Origin: Iris pallida
Taxonomy: Eukaryota > Streptophyta > Magnoliopsida > Asparagales > Iridaceae
NCBI GenBank assembly: GCA_029216955.1
Contig: JANAVB010006998.1
Span: 3,469,692 to 3,533,691, forward strand
Length of the DNA: 64,000 bases
Direction: 5' to 3'
This document shows, piece by piece, positions 12,923 through 23,610 of this stretch. Numbering within the stretch: position 1 is the stretch's first letter; the number at the start of each line of letters is the position of its first letter. Under the pieces are notes generated by a model. It searched no databases and was not told the DNA's origin. It was given only the letters and a program-made list of their open reading frames with translations. The position numbers and the translations under genes were made by a program.

Positions 12923-13390
12923 TCAATCTGGATCCACCGCTAATCCATCTCCCGTAATGATATGCCCAAGGAATGATACCTCGCTCATACAGAACTCATA
13001 CTTACTGAGCTTGGCATATAGTCTTTCTTTTCTCAAGGTCTCTAATATGATCCTGAGATGCTTCTCATGCTCCTCATCGCTTTTGGAGTACACCAAAATG
13101 TCGTCGATGAACACCACCACGAACTTATCCAAGTATTGGTGGAACACCTTGTTCATCAGACTCATGAATACTGCTGGTGCAATGGTTAAACCAAACGGCA
13201 TCACAAGATACTCATAGTGCCCATGCTTCGTCCGAAAGGCCGTCTTCGGAATGTCCTCCTTCCGCACCTTGATCTGGTGATAGCCTGACCTGAGGTCAAT
13301 CTTTGAAAACATACAAGCACCGCTCAACTGGTCAAATAAATTGTCGATGCGAGGCAGGGGATACTTGTTCTTCACTGTCACAGCATTCAA
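12923..13390 (-). pseudogene. Element B reverse transcriptase fragment
   Basis: The frame reads [20 protein letters not shown], then [32 protein letters not shown] and the catalytic FIDDILVYS box, ending [15 protein letters not shown]. It is the Ty3/gypsy RT from the fingers/palm boundary onward. The N-terminal RT, protease and gag that should lie upstream (higher coordinates) are absent: the homology stops abruptly at about 13385. Downstream it is separated from RNase H by a one-base frameshift and a stop. Confidence 0.88.
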
Positions 13391-14640
13391 TCATTGTAAC
13401 TAATACACAACATATCAATCCTTCCTCATTCGACATGAACAAGTTCGAAGATTTCCATGGTAAAACATTCATCATGATAAAACCTTGGTTCTCTATCTCT
13501 GTTATCTGGAGCTTCAGTTCATACAAACTGATCATGCTCCTACTCCCTCTTAAACCTGGTCATCCCTTTCCTAGTTCTTCTAAGATATCATCATGAACAA
13601 CCCAAATCCTAGCATCCCTTCTATATCTGACATGTTCTATGTCTATGGTTCCCAAGTTATAATTCAACTCTCTCATATGTTTTTCTCCAACATCCATTTA
13701 AGCCTCAAGTTAACCATTTATCTCTCTTGATCTTGTAGCTCTTCCCTATATCTTGTGTTTATCGTATTTTCTCATGTTAAGCTTAGCCATAGATTCAAAG
13801 TCCCATATAGATTCTCTCGTACTTGATTTACAAATAGTAGCTTGTTTGCACCTTACATTATTACTCCCTTGTCATGATTTCTATCTTTATCACATACTTA
13901 ATCTACTCTCAAATGATCCCTTAAACTTTTATCGGCATTCTTAATCCTTAATCTATTTCTACTTAGTCCCTCAATCTGTTATCCTTTAAATACTGCTATC
14001 CATCATTCTTTTATATTCTCTTATTACAACAGTAATCCAATGTTATCTTGTAAATGTTCATACTCAGTAACGATTTTCAGAAACTCATCTTAGGTATAGG
14101 TCACCCACTATTTCGTCCAGGTTAATCCTCTACCTAATCCTTATCTTTAACCAATGCCATACATCGATTCTTATTTCCTCAATTTCTATCATTAATACTC
14201 TGTGTTATCCAAATATAAAAATTGGTATCATCCATACATGAGTTTACTTGAAATTCTAATATTAGAAAACTTTCTCCAAGGTTAGAGTCTTACGTTTCCA
14301 TATTCTTAAGTCCTTGTCACACTTACTCATACTACCATGGACTGTAGCTAACCCTAACAACTAACTTTGCTTTACCATAGATCATCACACATTACTTTAA
14401 CTTTTATCATTCAATAAATACTTCTAACCACCAATACTTCCAGATCACTTCTAACTCATGTAAATGGATAGATTTTATCTCATTCTAGCATCCCGTTGTT
14501 ATTGGGTGCAAGTCATACTCCAACCTTAGACCATCAGTTCTTTCTAGCTCAGCATCTGGAAAACTATCTACTCTAACCCTTCTTAACATGGATAACTATC
14601 TTCTTACAAAATATTCAATCAAGTGCTCCTTCTTTGCCTT
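13391..14640. other. Non-coding AT-rich segment in place of gag, protease and N-terminal RT
   Basis: This 1.25-kb stretch of pyrimidine-rich plus-strand sequence has no retroelement coding homology I can recognise, although it sits exactly where gag and protease should be. It lies inside the LTR pair and must have moved with the element. It may be a captured sequence or a strongly diverged, deleted gag region. Confidence 0.5.
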
Positions 14641-14912
14641 GGCGAGGATATACATCCGGGGATAATTACCACGCACGAATGTCCGTCTCTCCGAAATAGT
14701 AGGAGAAGACGAGAAACAAAAATAGCAATATCAAGGGAGGATGAACGAATTCAATTATGAAGTTCAAGGAGGATAATCAAACACAAGGGAAGTTTTCAAA
14801 TCAGCTGTGGATTGAGATCCTATTAAATCTTAATCTTAATTGCAGGCTCGCTCAGTACAATAATGTAACTGAAACGACAAATCGAGACCTGCATGGGCCA
14901 CCACAAAAACCA
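14641..14912 (-). other. 5' leader of element B with conserved putative primer site
   Basis: Just inside the 5' LTR the minus strand reads TGGTTTTTG and then TGGTGGCCCATGCAGG. The same 16-mer occurs at the same 9-nt offset inside the 5' LTR of the otherwise different element D. The usual TGGTATCAGAGC initiator-Met primer site is absent. The primer is therefore not identified. Confidence 0.5.
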
Positions 14913-17517
14913 TGTCACGCCCCAGTCCCAAAATATGTGGGACCGAGCCACGTGGCATTGGCCAGCTACGTATTCAACCAGACTCTAGTCCGACTAGAAT
15001 ACGTATAAGCTGTTCGAAATGGTGTAACTAACACTACATCAACTCTATATCTCAATCCAAGTAACAAAAAATATAAGAAAGGGAAATATGAATACTAGTC
15101 TGCAGCCCAATAATCATACTTGTCCGAATGGACTCGAAAGAGTAACATGAGTCTATAAACACTAGGCTACTAGGCAGATACAAATACAGTAAATGAAATA
15201 TATAACTCCGAAAGAATGAATACCTGTAATGAAATGGATGTCATCAACAATCCAGCAAGCAGCTCAACAGAACCTACTCAGCTAACCTGGAAGGAAACCA
15301 GGTCCTCAGAGGGACACAACAAGGTACATAATATACATGCCAAAAGTACGACAGTAAAGGGTGATATGATAAAATGAATAAGACAGAAATAAAGTGGGTG
15401 AGCTACCGTAACCAACTAGTATGAAATGCAATTTAAGAAACATCACTCGAACACGTGGGCTGTCACGGTGTAATCTGGAATTCTGATACGGAACTCCGGT
15501 AACTATGAGAATCTACAGTTCCGATAAGGAACTGTGGTAACTATGAAATATCCGCAGCTCTGGTAATGAGGCAGCGGTCACTCTGTGGGAAAGTAGCCCA
15601 AGCGCACGGTGTATGTTTCTCCCCGCCCATGTGACTTCACGAATCGTATCTACGAGTCGCTCGGTCAGACCTCTATCTAGTACACGAGTCATAACTAAAA
15701 TAGTAATAGTGCACGCATATCAATGTCATCATCCTAGAATCAACTCGAATCTCCGTACAACAAGATGTAGGCAAGTACGAACATCCGTCAATAATGTACT
15801 GTAACATGAATATGTCCTAGGGTCCAAGTGTAATCCGCAACGATTTGTCGCGGTATCGCAAATACAAATGTCTAGGTTCGATACCCGATGATGCTAACGG
15901 CCATCGGCACCCGAATGTGATTCGGACGCAAAGTATCGAATGCGGCCCTAGGTATTACAAATATATACTCATAAATAAATATTTAAGAATTTTAAATAGT
16001 GCAACTGAAGTAAAAATATGGCAAGGTACACTTGCCTGTCTCTGGTCACTGAAGAGGAATAGTTGGTTCCAAGTCCAAATCTGAAGAGTCCAGAGAGTCT
16101 GAAGAGCCTATAGAATAATTTATGAATTAATTAATTAACTGCTACAAGAATTTCTTACTTATAACAATTCTCAAGGCTTATTGGCTAAAAGTTGTATTAG
16201 GGTTTGATGGTCCAAATATTTTAAGCTATAACAATTACCATACGTTTATATAATACAAAAAAAAACAATAATAAAACCCAAAATAGAACTTCAGTACTAA
16301 TATAGGCTTTGAACCCAATCTCTCTCCACTTAACAACCCAACCTTCAACCAGTTTGCAAATTCTCACATTTGTTAGAACATTAACCTCTATGACTTAAAA
16401 TAGGGAGCTTTCAAATGAACACACCTTCACATAACAGCAACTTCATCATGAACATATTGATAACATAACAACACTAATGCTCCTGCATTCTAATTTCCCA
16501 CAACAAAATTCTAAATGACAATGGAGTAAAATAGGCCTGCTTACAAAGGCAAAATCCCTTGCTTGTACCCTCTCCTTAATTAATTCATTTGATATAACAT
16601 TATCTAAAAGTGGTGATTTCTACACAGAGACACAATGCATCATAAAAAAATTGGAAAATCTCAGGTTTGCTAGTTGAAGACGATGATGGAATCCATGGGT
16701 AAGGAAAACTCACAGAGATTAGCCTTTCCGAACGAGCCGAGAAGGACGTTGCCTTGCCGTCTCCGGAGCTCGAATATGGACAACGTGGTTCGAGTGGCTA
16801 GTTGAGGGGGTTCTCTACTGGAAGGAGGAGGTTGTATTCTCAGTTTGCGGCTGCTAGGGTTTATTCTCCACAGGAGAATAAGAGGAATAGTTACAATATA
16901 TATATGGGGGTTGTTTGAGAATGGACGGCCGGATAGGACTTACTTGTTGGCCGAATGTTATCTATAGTACACAACCAAAAAGTTGCTCCAATACACACGT
17001 TAGCAATTGAAAATAAAGTGCTCACCATTCTAGCTCACATTAGCATGGGTGCTCACAATTCTAGCTCACGTTAGCATGGTTGCTAAAGGGAATACATTGC
17101 TACAGGACAAAAAAAAAAAAAAAAACTAAACTCATTTGTGGACCAATTTTCATTTAGGCCCTTGAACAAAACTTAGTCCTAAACATATATGTATATATAT
17201 ATATATAATGACACCAATATATATCCAATAAATAGTAAATTAATAAAAAAAACGGAGGGGGATTACTCTAGGAAATAATTAATTAAGAATATATAAAAAT
17301 TCATATATATATCTTCTTCTTTTTTTTTTAAACTTAATAGCATGCTAAAAATTCCTTCAACTTTTAACTATCATTATATCCAAATAAAAATAAGTATTTT
17401 TTTTAATAAACTAATAATAACATAAATGATAATATTATTGTAGTCCTTAAATTAGGCTACTGCAATTATAATATATATAAAAATATAAAAGTAACTTTTA
17501 AAAATTGGGGGCTCACA
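14913..17517 (-). repeat. 5' LTR of element B (right copy)
   Basis: 2605 bp, nearly identical to 8071-10678. It contains a poly(A) run near 17110 that differs in length from the left copy (near 10267), and scattered single-base changes. It drives transcription leftward on the minus strand. Confidence 0.93.
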
Positions 17518-17597
17518 ATGTCACGCCTGGACAAGACCAGGGAGGAAAGGGACCAATTTGACGAAGCAAGCAATCAGATTGTTGTGCAAAGACGAAG
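17518..17597 (+). pseudogene. Exon-like segment inside the CACTA element (possible captured gene fragment)
   Basis: With element B removed, 8042-8070 joins 17523 onward into an open plus-strand frame containing SRLDKTREERDQFDEASNQI, a charged, helical, coiled-coil-like stretch. It is preceded by AATACAG (possible 3' splice site) and followed by AAG then GTTTAT (possible donor at 17598). CACTA elements often carry pieces of host genes. I cannot name the source gene, and a frame of about 35 codons could be chance. Confidence 0.3.
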
Positions 17598-18599
17598 GTT
17601 TATGAACTTCACATTCATCTGTCCTTCAGAAAGCACTTCAGTTTCTTCTACACAGACTTGAATCCTATTAATTGCTCTGATATCTTTACCACTTTAGGAA
17701 GTCGAGCTTTCTAGATCCGTTGCTTCATGCAAGATAGAATATGATATTGTTAATACATGGATTAACTTCTTGGAAGATACCTGGGTTCTATAGTCTAAGT
17801 ACAATGAATTGAAGGGGCAGCAGACCAAGTACGTTCCTAAAACTTTTGCCAATTCTTCTAAGTTCTTGATACATACTAGTAAGATATAGGACTGTTTTTT
17901 TATTGATGATATAGGACTGTCATGTGTATTGTCCAAGTTCTTGGAGTCTCCTACACTATTGTTAGACCGCTATTTAATCTATGTTACACCAACCTGAGAA
18001 AATGGTGTCCGTATATCGTGTCTGTATTCATGCAACATAGGGGGACTACATATGTACCTATCTGAGAAAATGGTTTTCGTATATCGTGTCTATCCAGGAC
18101 TACTGCAGTTGGCATACTGTTGTTGTAGTTAATACTCTTCTTGATACTCACTAAATGTAGCAACTTCCTGGACATTCTAACAAACACCTCTAGTGCAGGA
18201 TACAAGGACACCTATTGTTAACACAATGACACACCTCCTTTGATCGCATTGAGACTTCTAAAATCCATACGACTTATACATCAAGAGACAAATCACAGAA
18301 AAGGCCAAACAATTGTGTATGGGTAGTGTATATGCTTCAACCATTACTAGTAAAGGACAAACAATGCCAAAGGGCGTGACTAAGAATCATGGTGAACTGA
18401 TATCAAAAAATTCTGAATTTAACTTGCAAAACATCCGATACGTCATAATGGATGGATTAAAATTTAGCAACATTGTTGTTTATAAAGATCACAATATGTA
18501 TCAGATTTAACCATTTAATTTTTCAAAAATAAAATAAAATAAATCATCATGAAATAAGTTCTATGTACCTTTGTTTTTAATCCTCACCTTTACAAATAA
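17598..18599. other. CACTA interior, no gene seen
   Basis: Non-coding. A 30-bp motif, TGAGAAAATGGT followed by CGTATATCGTGTCT, is repeated near 17994 and 18062. A 65-codon plus-strand frame at 18313-18510 has no recognisable domain. Confidence 0.45.
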
Positions 18600-19480
18600 G
18601 AGAAGAATAGAAGGTTGCGCTCCGAGGTCTGCTATCTTCTCCTTGGCCTAAAAATCCTTTGCAATGCTCGACGGCGGGGGATCTGTTCTTCTTGGACGAA
18701 TATATAGTAGAATTAGTGTACTTAATTTAGAAAACACATGGAATTAAGATTTCATAGCTATATTGAAAACCTATTTTTACCTGCTTTATGATTGAAGACC
18801 TATTTTGAGCGGCGGGATAAGCTTTAGGAATTGAAATCTATTTTGATTTTGGGTTGGCGGCATCTGCTGCTTGCACGAAAATTAATTAATACCTATTTTT
18901 GTGTTAGCGGGATCTTCTAAGGAGAGATTGAAACCTATTTTTTTTTTTTGGCGGTAGAGATTGAAACCTATTTTTGCTTGTAGGATCGGCTACGCGGAGA
19001 TTGTTGGCGGGATATGATCCTATTTTTGGTTCGCGGGATGGATTCTAAATTTTTTCAAAGGAAGCTGTAGGGATTGAAGTCGATTTCGGAATACTATATT
19101 TAATATCTATTGCCACCGACTTATTTTTTTTTCTGACTAAAGAGTTTTTGGTTTGAGGATTTTTTTGTCAAATCTGTTGCCACTAAAGTAGTAGTCGTCT
19201 AATAGTATTCATCCTCGCAAAAACTTTGGTAAAAAAATCTTGTATTTTTGCCCGATTTTGGACGAGAAATATTTTATGTAGTCATCTTAGATTTTTGTTG
19301 CGAAGAAATTATTGGCCGGCCAAAATTAATTAATAGTTGCTAAAGTTTTTACAATTATTTTTGTTAAGATGGAGAATTTTAGGCGACAACTGCAAATTTT
19401 AGTGGCCAAAGATTAATTTGAGCGACTAAATATTTTTGGTCGCCCCAAATTTTGTGGCCTAAAGCCCTTATCCTTGTGTG
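18600..19480 (-). repeat. Subterminal repeat region and 5' terminus of the CACTA element
   Basis: Several imperfect copies of a unit joining TTGAAACCTATTTTTG with GGCGGGAT lie at about 18780-19030. Closer to the end are words such as AGTGGCCAAAG, GAGCGACTAAA and GGTCGCC, the GTCGCC/AGTGGC vocabulary typical of plant CACTA subtermini. The terminus read inward is CACACAAGGATAAGG. In CACTA elements such repeats bind the element's DNA-binding protein. Confidence 0.65.
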
Positions 19481-19782
19481 AGGTTAGGTCTTACACTTTC
19501 TTTTTACCTGTTTCTTTTCGTCAATTGATTGATGATTGCTTTCTTAGTACCTTTAGTTTGCATATGTGATGATCATGCTAGATTAAATAGAAAACCCCAA
19601 TGAAGACTGCAATAACATGATACTGTAGATATTTATAACCATTCATGTGTTTTGAATCCCTGGATTGCATGTTATATAACTTAGGATAAAATTTAGTAGA
19701 CTTTGATTGTTGTGAGCTTGACCTAGAGAAGAGTGCAACCGTTTCAAATTTTGAGACGGAAGTTTTCTAAGGGGGGTATGAT
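19481..19782 (+). mobile_element. 3' internal remnant of chromovirus A
   Basis: A 300-bp stretch ends with ATTTTGAGACGGAAGTTTTC and TAAGGGGGGTATGAT, directly followed by an LTR start. It matches the 3'-untranslated end of Tekay-like elements; element B has GGGGACGAAATTTTCTAAGG at the same place. The rest of the internal region should lie left of the CACTA insertion, outside the window. Confidence 0.65.
19769..19781 (+). promoter_or_regulatory. Polypurine tract of element A
   Basis: AAGGGGGGTATGA abuts the LTR start TGTAACTGCC, showing that 19783 begins a 3' LTR in plus orientation rather than a solo LTR. Confidence 0.65.
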
Positions 19783-20997
19783 TGTAACTGCCTGTTTTCA
19801 AAATGAAGGATAATTTTGTCATTTCTCAGTTTTCCATAATTTTGGTGAATTTTAAATTATTTAATACTATTTTAATTGGTATATTGTGATTTTGGTGTTT
19901 TGCTAGTATAACCCTAGAATTTCTAAGCCTAGAGACTAACCATGACCAAGGGAGCCTAGTCATGTGATTAGGATGACTAGTTACAACTTTTTAGCCTAGG
20001 GGTATTCTGGTCATTTTGACAATTTTATGAAATCGTAATTTTGATTAATTAAATATTGTGCTAATCTTTTAGTTAAGCCTTAACCTAGAAGTTTAACCTA
20101 ACATAGATTAGTCTTGAGGTTAGAACATTCCTACTAAGTGCCAAGGTTAGTAATATCTAGATATTATTCTAGTAGGATATTTTTCTTAGGATATTTGTGT
20201 AAGCCCCTGAATTTAGGGCTTTTTTTTTTAATTTTAATAATCAATTAATTAGAATATTATTATTTGATTATTATTTGATTTAATGCTCTTTACCATGACT
20301 TGGAATTCTAGAGCATCAGGGATGCCAGTCTCTGGAAACTTCCTTCTTGGAGTTTGTAGTAGACGAGGTTATCTTCATTTTGATATATCCTGTCCCACTT
20401 GAACTCATTCCCTTGTACTCTTTTTGCTTTGCGCAAGTTCGGGTCAATATTAGACCATTTAATTATTAATTGATTTCCCACTCTTTTTCTTGATCCCCAT
20501 AAGCACGTTACCGTGACTTTTAATTTAGGAGCACCAGACCAGTCATTCTCTCGAAACCAACTTGTCATGCCTGATCTACTCGAGACGCTCTTCACCCCTG
20601 ACCTTCGTGTCCCACTCAGACACTCCATTTTGTGCTCCATTTCCTTCGCACAACTTTCGGTTCAAATTAGGCCAATTAAATATCTGCCGTAAAACCTGAT
20701 TTAATTTCCCATTTAATTTCGGGACCCGACATCGACCCAACCTAGTCGACCCCAAATATGCACATGGTCCACACGAAGCCTACTACCCACATGAAACTTG
20801 TGTCCCATTTATTGGAGTCCCCGTATATTATTTATTTATCCATGATTAGAAATCCCTATTTTTTAATTCGAATATTGCCTCTTGTCCGATTTTGGCCCGA
20901 CCCGGCTCGACCGGACCCGAGCCCAAGCTCCACATTGTTCTTTCATGACTGCCCAAATACTCTACATAATTTTCCTATTTTTTCTATTTTAAATATC

Positions 20998-21028
20998 TAT
21001 TTATTCTCTCTCTACTTTATAAATATCT

Positions 21029-21086
<58 letters not shown>

Positions 21087-21190
21087 CAAATATCTATTCC
21101 CTCTCTCTCACTAAAATATCTCTCTCTTAAATATCTTATATATATATACATACATATATATATATATATACTCTCTCTCTCTCTCATCAC
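20998..21190. repeat. TA and CT microsatellites in solo LTR C
   Basis: About 25 TA units near 21032-21082, a shorter TA/CA block near 21135-21168 and CTCTCT runs thereafter. The CT-rich stretch precedes the GC-rich leader-like part of the LTR. Confidence 0.9.
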
Positions 21191-22439
21191 TCTCTCTCTC
21201 TTACCTACCAGCAAACCCCCCCCATGTGTGGCCGACATCACTACCCCCTCTCTCTCTCTTTAATATCTCTCTACCTCTCACTCTCTTTATTCTCACCATT
21301 CTCTCTTTATATATATATGTTACATATATACACACACACATCTCTCTTACTCTCACCCCCTCCTTACACTCACTACCCCCATCCCCTCTCACCAGCCAAG
21401 AGAACCCCCTATTCTTTTCTTCTTCTTCTTCACATTCTCCTCTTCTTTTCCTTCTTCATGTTCTTCTTCTTCTTCATTTTTTAAACACTACCATCACCAT
21501 CAAACCACCAACACCATCACCATGGCCATCTCCCCCTCCTCCCGAGCACCAACTCCTCGGCCTCCTCCCCTGGCCGGAGCTCGGCCTCCCATGGCCGAGA
21601 GCTCCCCGAGCTTCTCCTCCTCCTCCTCCCAAACACATCCACACCACCATCACTACTCACCATCACCATCATCAACTCCATCCCCACCACCATGCAACAC
21701 CACCTCCACCACCCGCACGCGGCCGAGCCACCGCCGCGCAGCCGCCGCCCTGGCCGCCGCGAGCGCAACCGCGCGCAGCAGCAGCAGCTAGCTGCGACAG
21801 CAGCTGCCACGGCAGCAGTCGCACGTCGTCGCGCGCGCAGCCGCCGCCGGCGAGGTTCCCGGCCGCCGCGCCACCGCGTGGCTGGCCCCCAAGGCCGGGC
21901 GCACCCCCGGGCGACCTCCCCCAGGCCACCGCCATCCTCCCCGGCGCAACGCACAGCCTATTCGTGCGTTTTGAACGGAACCACGTCGACGCGCGCGCGG
22001 GTTGAATCCAAAAATGGAGTTTCGGGACAGCAACTTTGTGCGTATTTTCTGGGAGATCCGACCATTGGATCGACGATTTCTTCGCTCCGTCTCAATCTCG
22101 GTATATACCCCTTCATCTCTCTCAAATTTCACCCGTTAATTTCGTCGTTTGATAGATCAAAACCGGCCACCAAGTTGACACTTTAAATTGTGTTATTTTT
22201 GGACAGTTTTGTGGAGCCGACTTCGTCGACTCGTATCTCCTCCGTCGCAGCTCCATTTTGCGCGCCACCAGTTCCGGTGCACAGCTGGTATAACCCTCTT
22301 CCTGCCCCCTTTAGATTTCATTTCAGTTTGAGCTTGTTAGGTCGGTCGAATTCGACGCCAAAGTTGGCCGTTCGAATTCTTAGTGTTGCACTTGTAAAAT
22401 TTCATTTTTGAACCCGGGAGTCCGGATTCAATTTCTGAC

Positions 22440-22990
22440 ACCACCAGTAGACTCGTGGCGTCGTTCTGGTATGTTTTCATATAAAGTTTGCTTGATTTGG
22501 AGAACGTGGGCCCGGGCACGCATTTCGGTGCAAAACGGGTCCCACTTTCTGAGTCAACGGGACTTTTTGACGCCGGCTTATCGGAATCCAATTCCGGATA
22601 TACCGTTGAGTTCGTATCGTCATTCTGGACTCGTTGACATATAATTTGCTAAGTTTTAGTGGACATTGGTTCCGGCACGCATTTCGGTGCAAGTCGGATA
22701 CCAATATCCGGGCCAACGGGTCATTTTGAGATCGGCTCATCGGAATCCAATTCCGGATATACCGTTCAGTTCGTATCGTCATTCTGGACTCGTTGACATA
22801 TAATTTACTGAGTTTTGAAGACATTTGCTCCGGCACGTATTTCCGTGCAAACCGGATTCCAAATGTCCGCGTCAACGGACCAATTTGAGATCGGGTCAAC
22901 GGAATCCAATTCTGGATATACCGTTGGGTTCGTATCGTCATTCTGGATTCGTGAACATATAATTTGTTAGGTTTTGTGCACTTTTATTTT
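22440..22990 (+). repeat. 159-bp tandem repeat in solo LTR C, about 3.3 copies
   Basis: The word GGATATACCGTT recurs near 22596, 22755 and 22914, spaced by exactly 159 bp. Each unit contains TTCGTATCGTCATTCTGGA, GACATATAATTT, and a variant of GGCACGCATTTCGGTGCAA. The last includes a short inverted repeat (GGCACG/CGGTGC). Confidence 0.9.
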
Positions 22991-23259
22991 GGCACATTTT
23001 TCGGTGCAAAGGGTGTCCAACGACAGACATCATTTTTGCCCAAAATTACCGTTTTGCCCCTGTGTCCAAATTAGACTTTTGGACAGGCTATCCTAGCTGA
23101 TTTGACCATTCTGGACACGTTGGTGATGTTAGTTTCATCATCCAACAACATCTGTAGATTTCTTCCCTTTTCGTGTCACCCTATTATTATAATATTTTCT
23201 CCTTTTGGTTGTTTTAGAGACCCGTCGATTTCAGTGATTTCTAAATTACTGCAATTCAT

Positions 23260-23610
23260 AAGTTGACCTTGTAGATGGTTATAGAGACTAGCTTGACCAT
23301 GGTTGACTACTTTGACTAGACGTCGAAGTAGAGTCAACAATTGACCTAGGTTTGATCAGACTTGACCAACGTTGACTTTTTGACCAAGTCAACTGTAGGT
23401 CAACCATTGACCTATTTAAACCTAGATTAGACTTAGAGTTGACCGAAGTTGACCAGTTGACCCAAAGTCAACTGTTAGTCAACGTTAGTCAAGTTTGACC
23501 TAGAGTTGACCTAGTATTGACGAGAGTTGACCAGTTGACCAAAGTCAACTGTACATCAACTTTGACCCAGTTTGTCTTAGTTTGACCTAGATGTTAGTAT
23601 ATCTTTTGAC
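23260..23610 (+). repeat. Dense TTGACC/TTGACT (W-box-like) block in LTR C
   Basis: I count about 19 TTGAC[CT] words on the plus strand and about 7 on the minus strand in 350 bp, many as GTTGACC or AGTCAACTG. TTGAC[CT] is the core W-box bound by plant WRKY factors. Confidence 0.75.

Larger units (their letters stand above)
8071..17517 (-). mobile_element. Complete but gag-less Ty3/gypsy chromovirus-type element B (LTRs 2.6 kb, TSD ATGTC)
   Basis: Two nearly identical long direct repeats (8071-10678 and 14913-17517) bound a 4.2-kb internal region. Both start TGTCACGCCCC and end GGGGGCTCACA. The element is flanked by a perfect 5-bp target duplication ATGTC (8066-8070 and 17518-17522). The polypurine tract next to the left LTR and the direction of pol give minus orientation. 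Pol covers RT (C-terminal part), RNase H, integrase and a chromodomain-like end, which places it among chromoviruses, probably Tekay-like. Gag, protease and the N-terminal RT are missing. I see about 20 single-base differences between the LTRs, i.e. below 1 percent, so insertion was recent and must have relied on proteins from another copy. Confidence 0.93.
1..19480 (-). mobile_element. CACTA (En/Spm-like) DNA transposon, left end outside the window, interrupted by element B
   Basis: The element is recognised by TNP2-type transposase remnants on the minus strand (1819-5479) and by its right terminus. Read on the minus strand, the terminus begins CACACAAGGATAAGG at 19480, which is the CACTACAAG-type CACTA terminus with one base missing. 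The 900 bp inside it carry short repeated motifs, as CACTA subterminal regions do. The DNA beyond 19480 is the 3' end of chromovirus A, so the transposon apparently inserted there. The left terminus and the 3-bp target duplication partner are not in the window. The retrotransposon at 8071-17517 is a later insertion. The transposase gene is broken, so the copy should be non-autonomous. Confidence 0.75.

Noticed and set aside
9003..16084. Repeated 79-codon and 63-codon ORFs (8771-8962, 9003-9242, 15613-15804, 15845-16084)
   Set aside because: They are identical because they lie in the two LTR copies of element B; no domain and no coding signal.
8066..17530. A second partial LTR start directly after element B (TGTCACGCC at 17519)
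   Set aside because: It is explained by the target duplication ATGTC followed by host ACGCC, which happens to resemble the LTR start TGTCACGCC; the similarity ends after nine bases.
21226..22186. Long overlapping ORFs (up to 259 codons) rich in Pro, Ser, Arg and Ala in LTR C
   Set aside because: The DNA is GC-rich and open on both strands in many frames, there is no domain, and it lies inside an LTR with an exact target duplication. It is the leader part of the LTR, not a gene.
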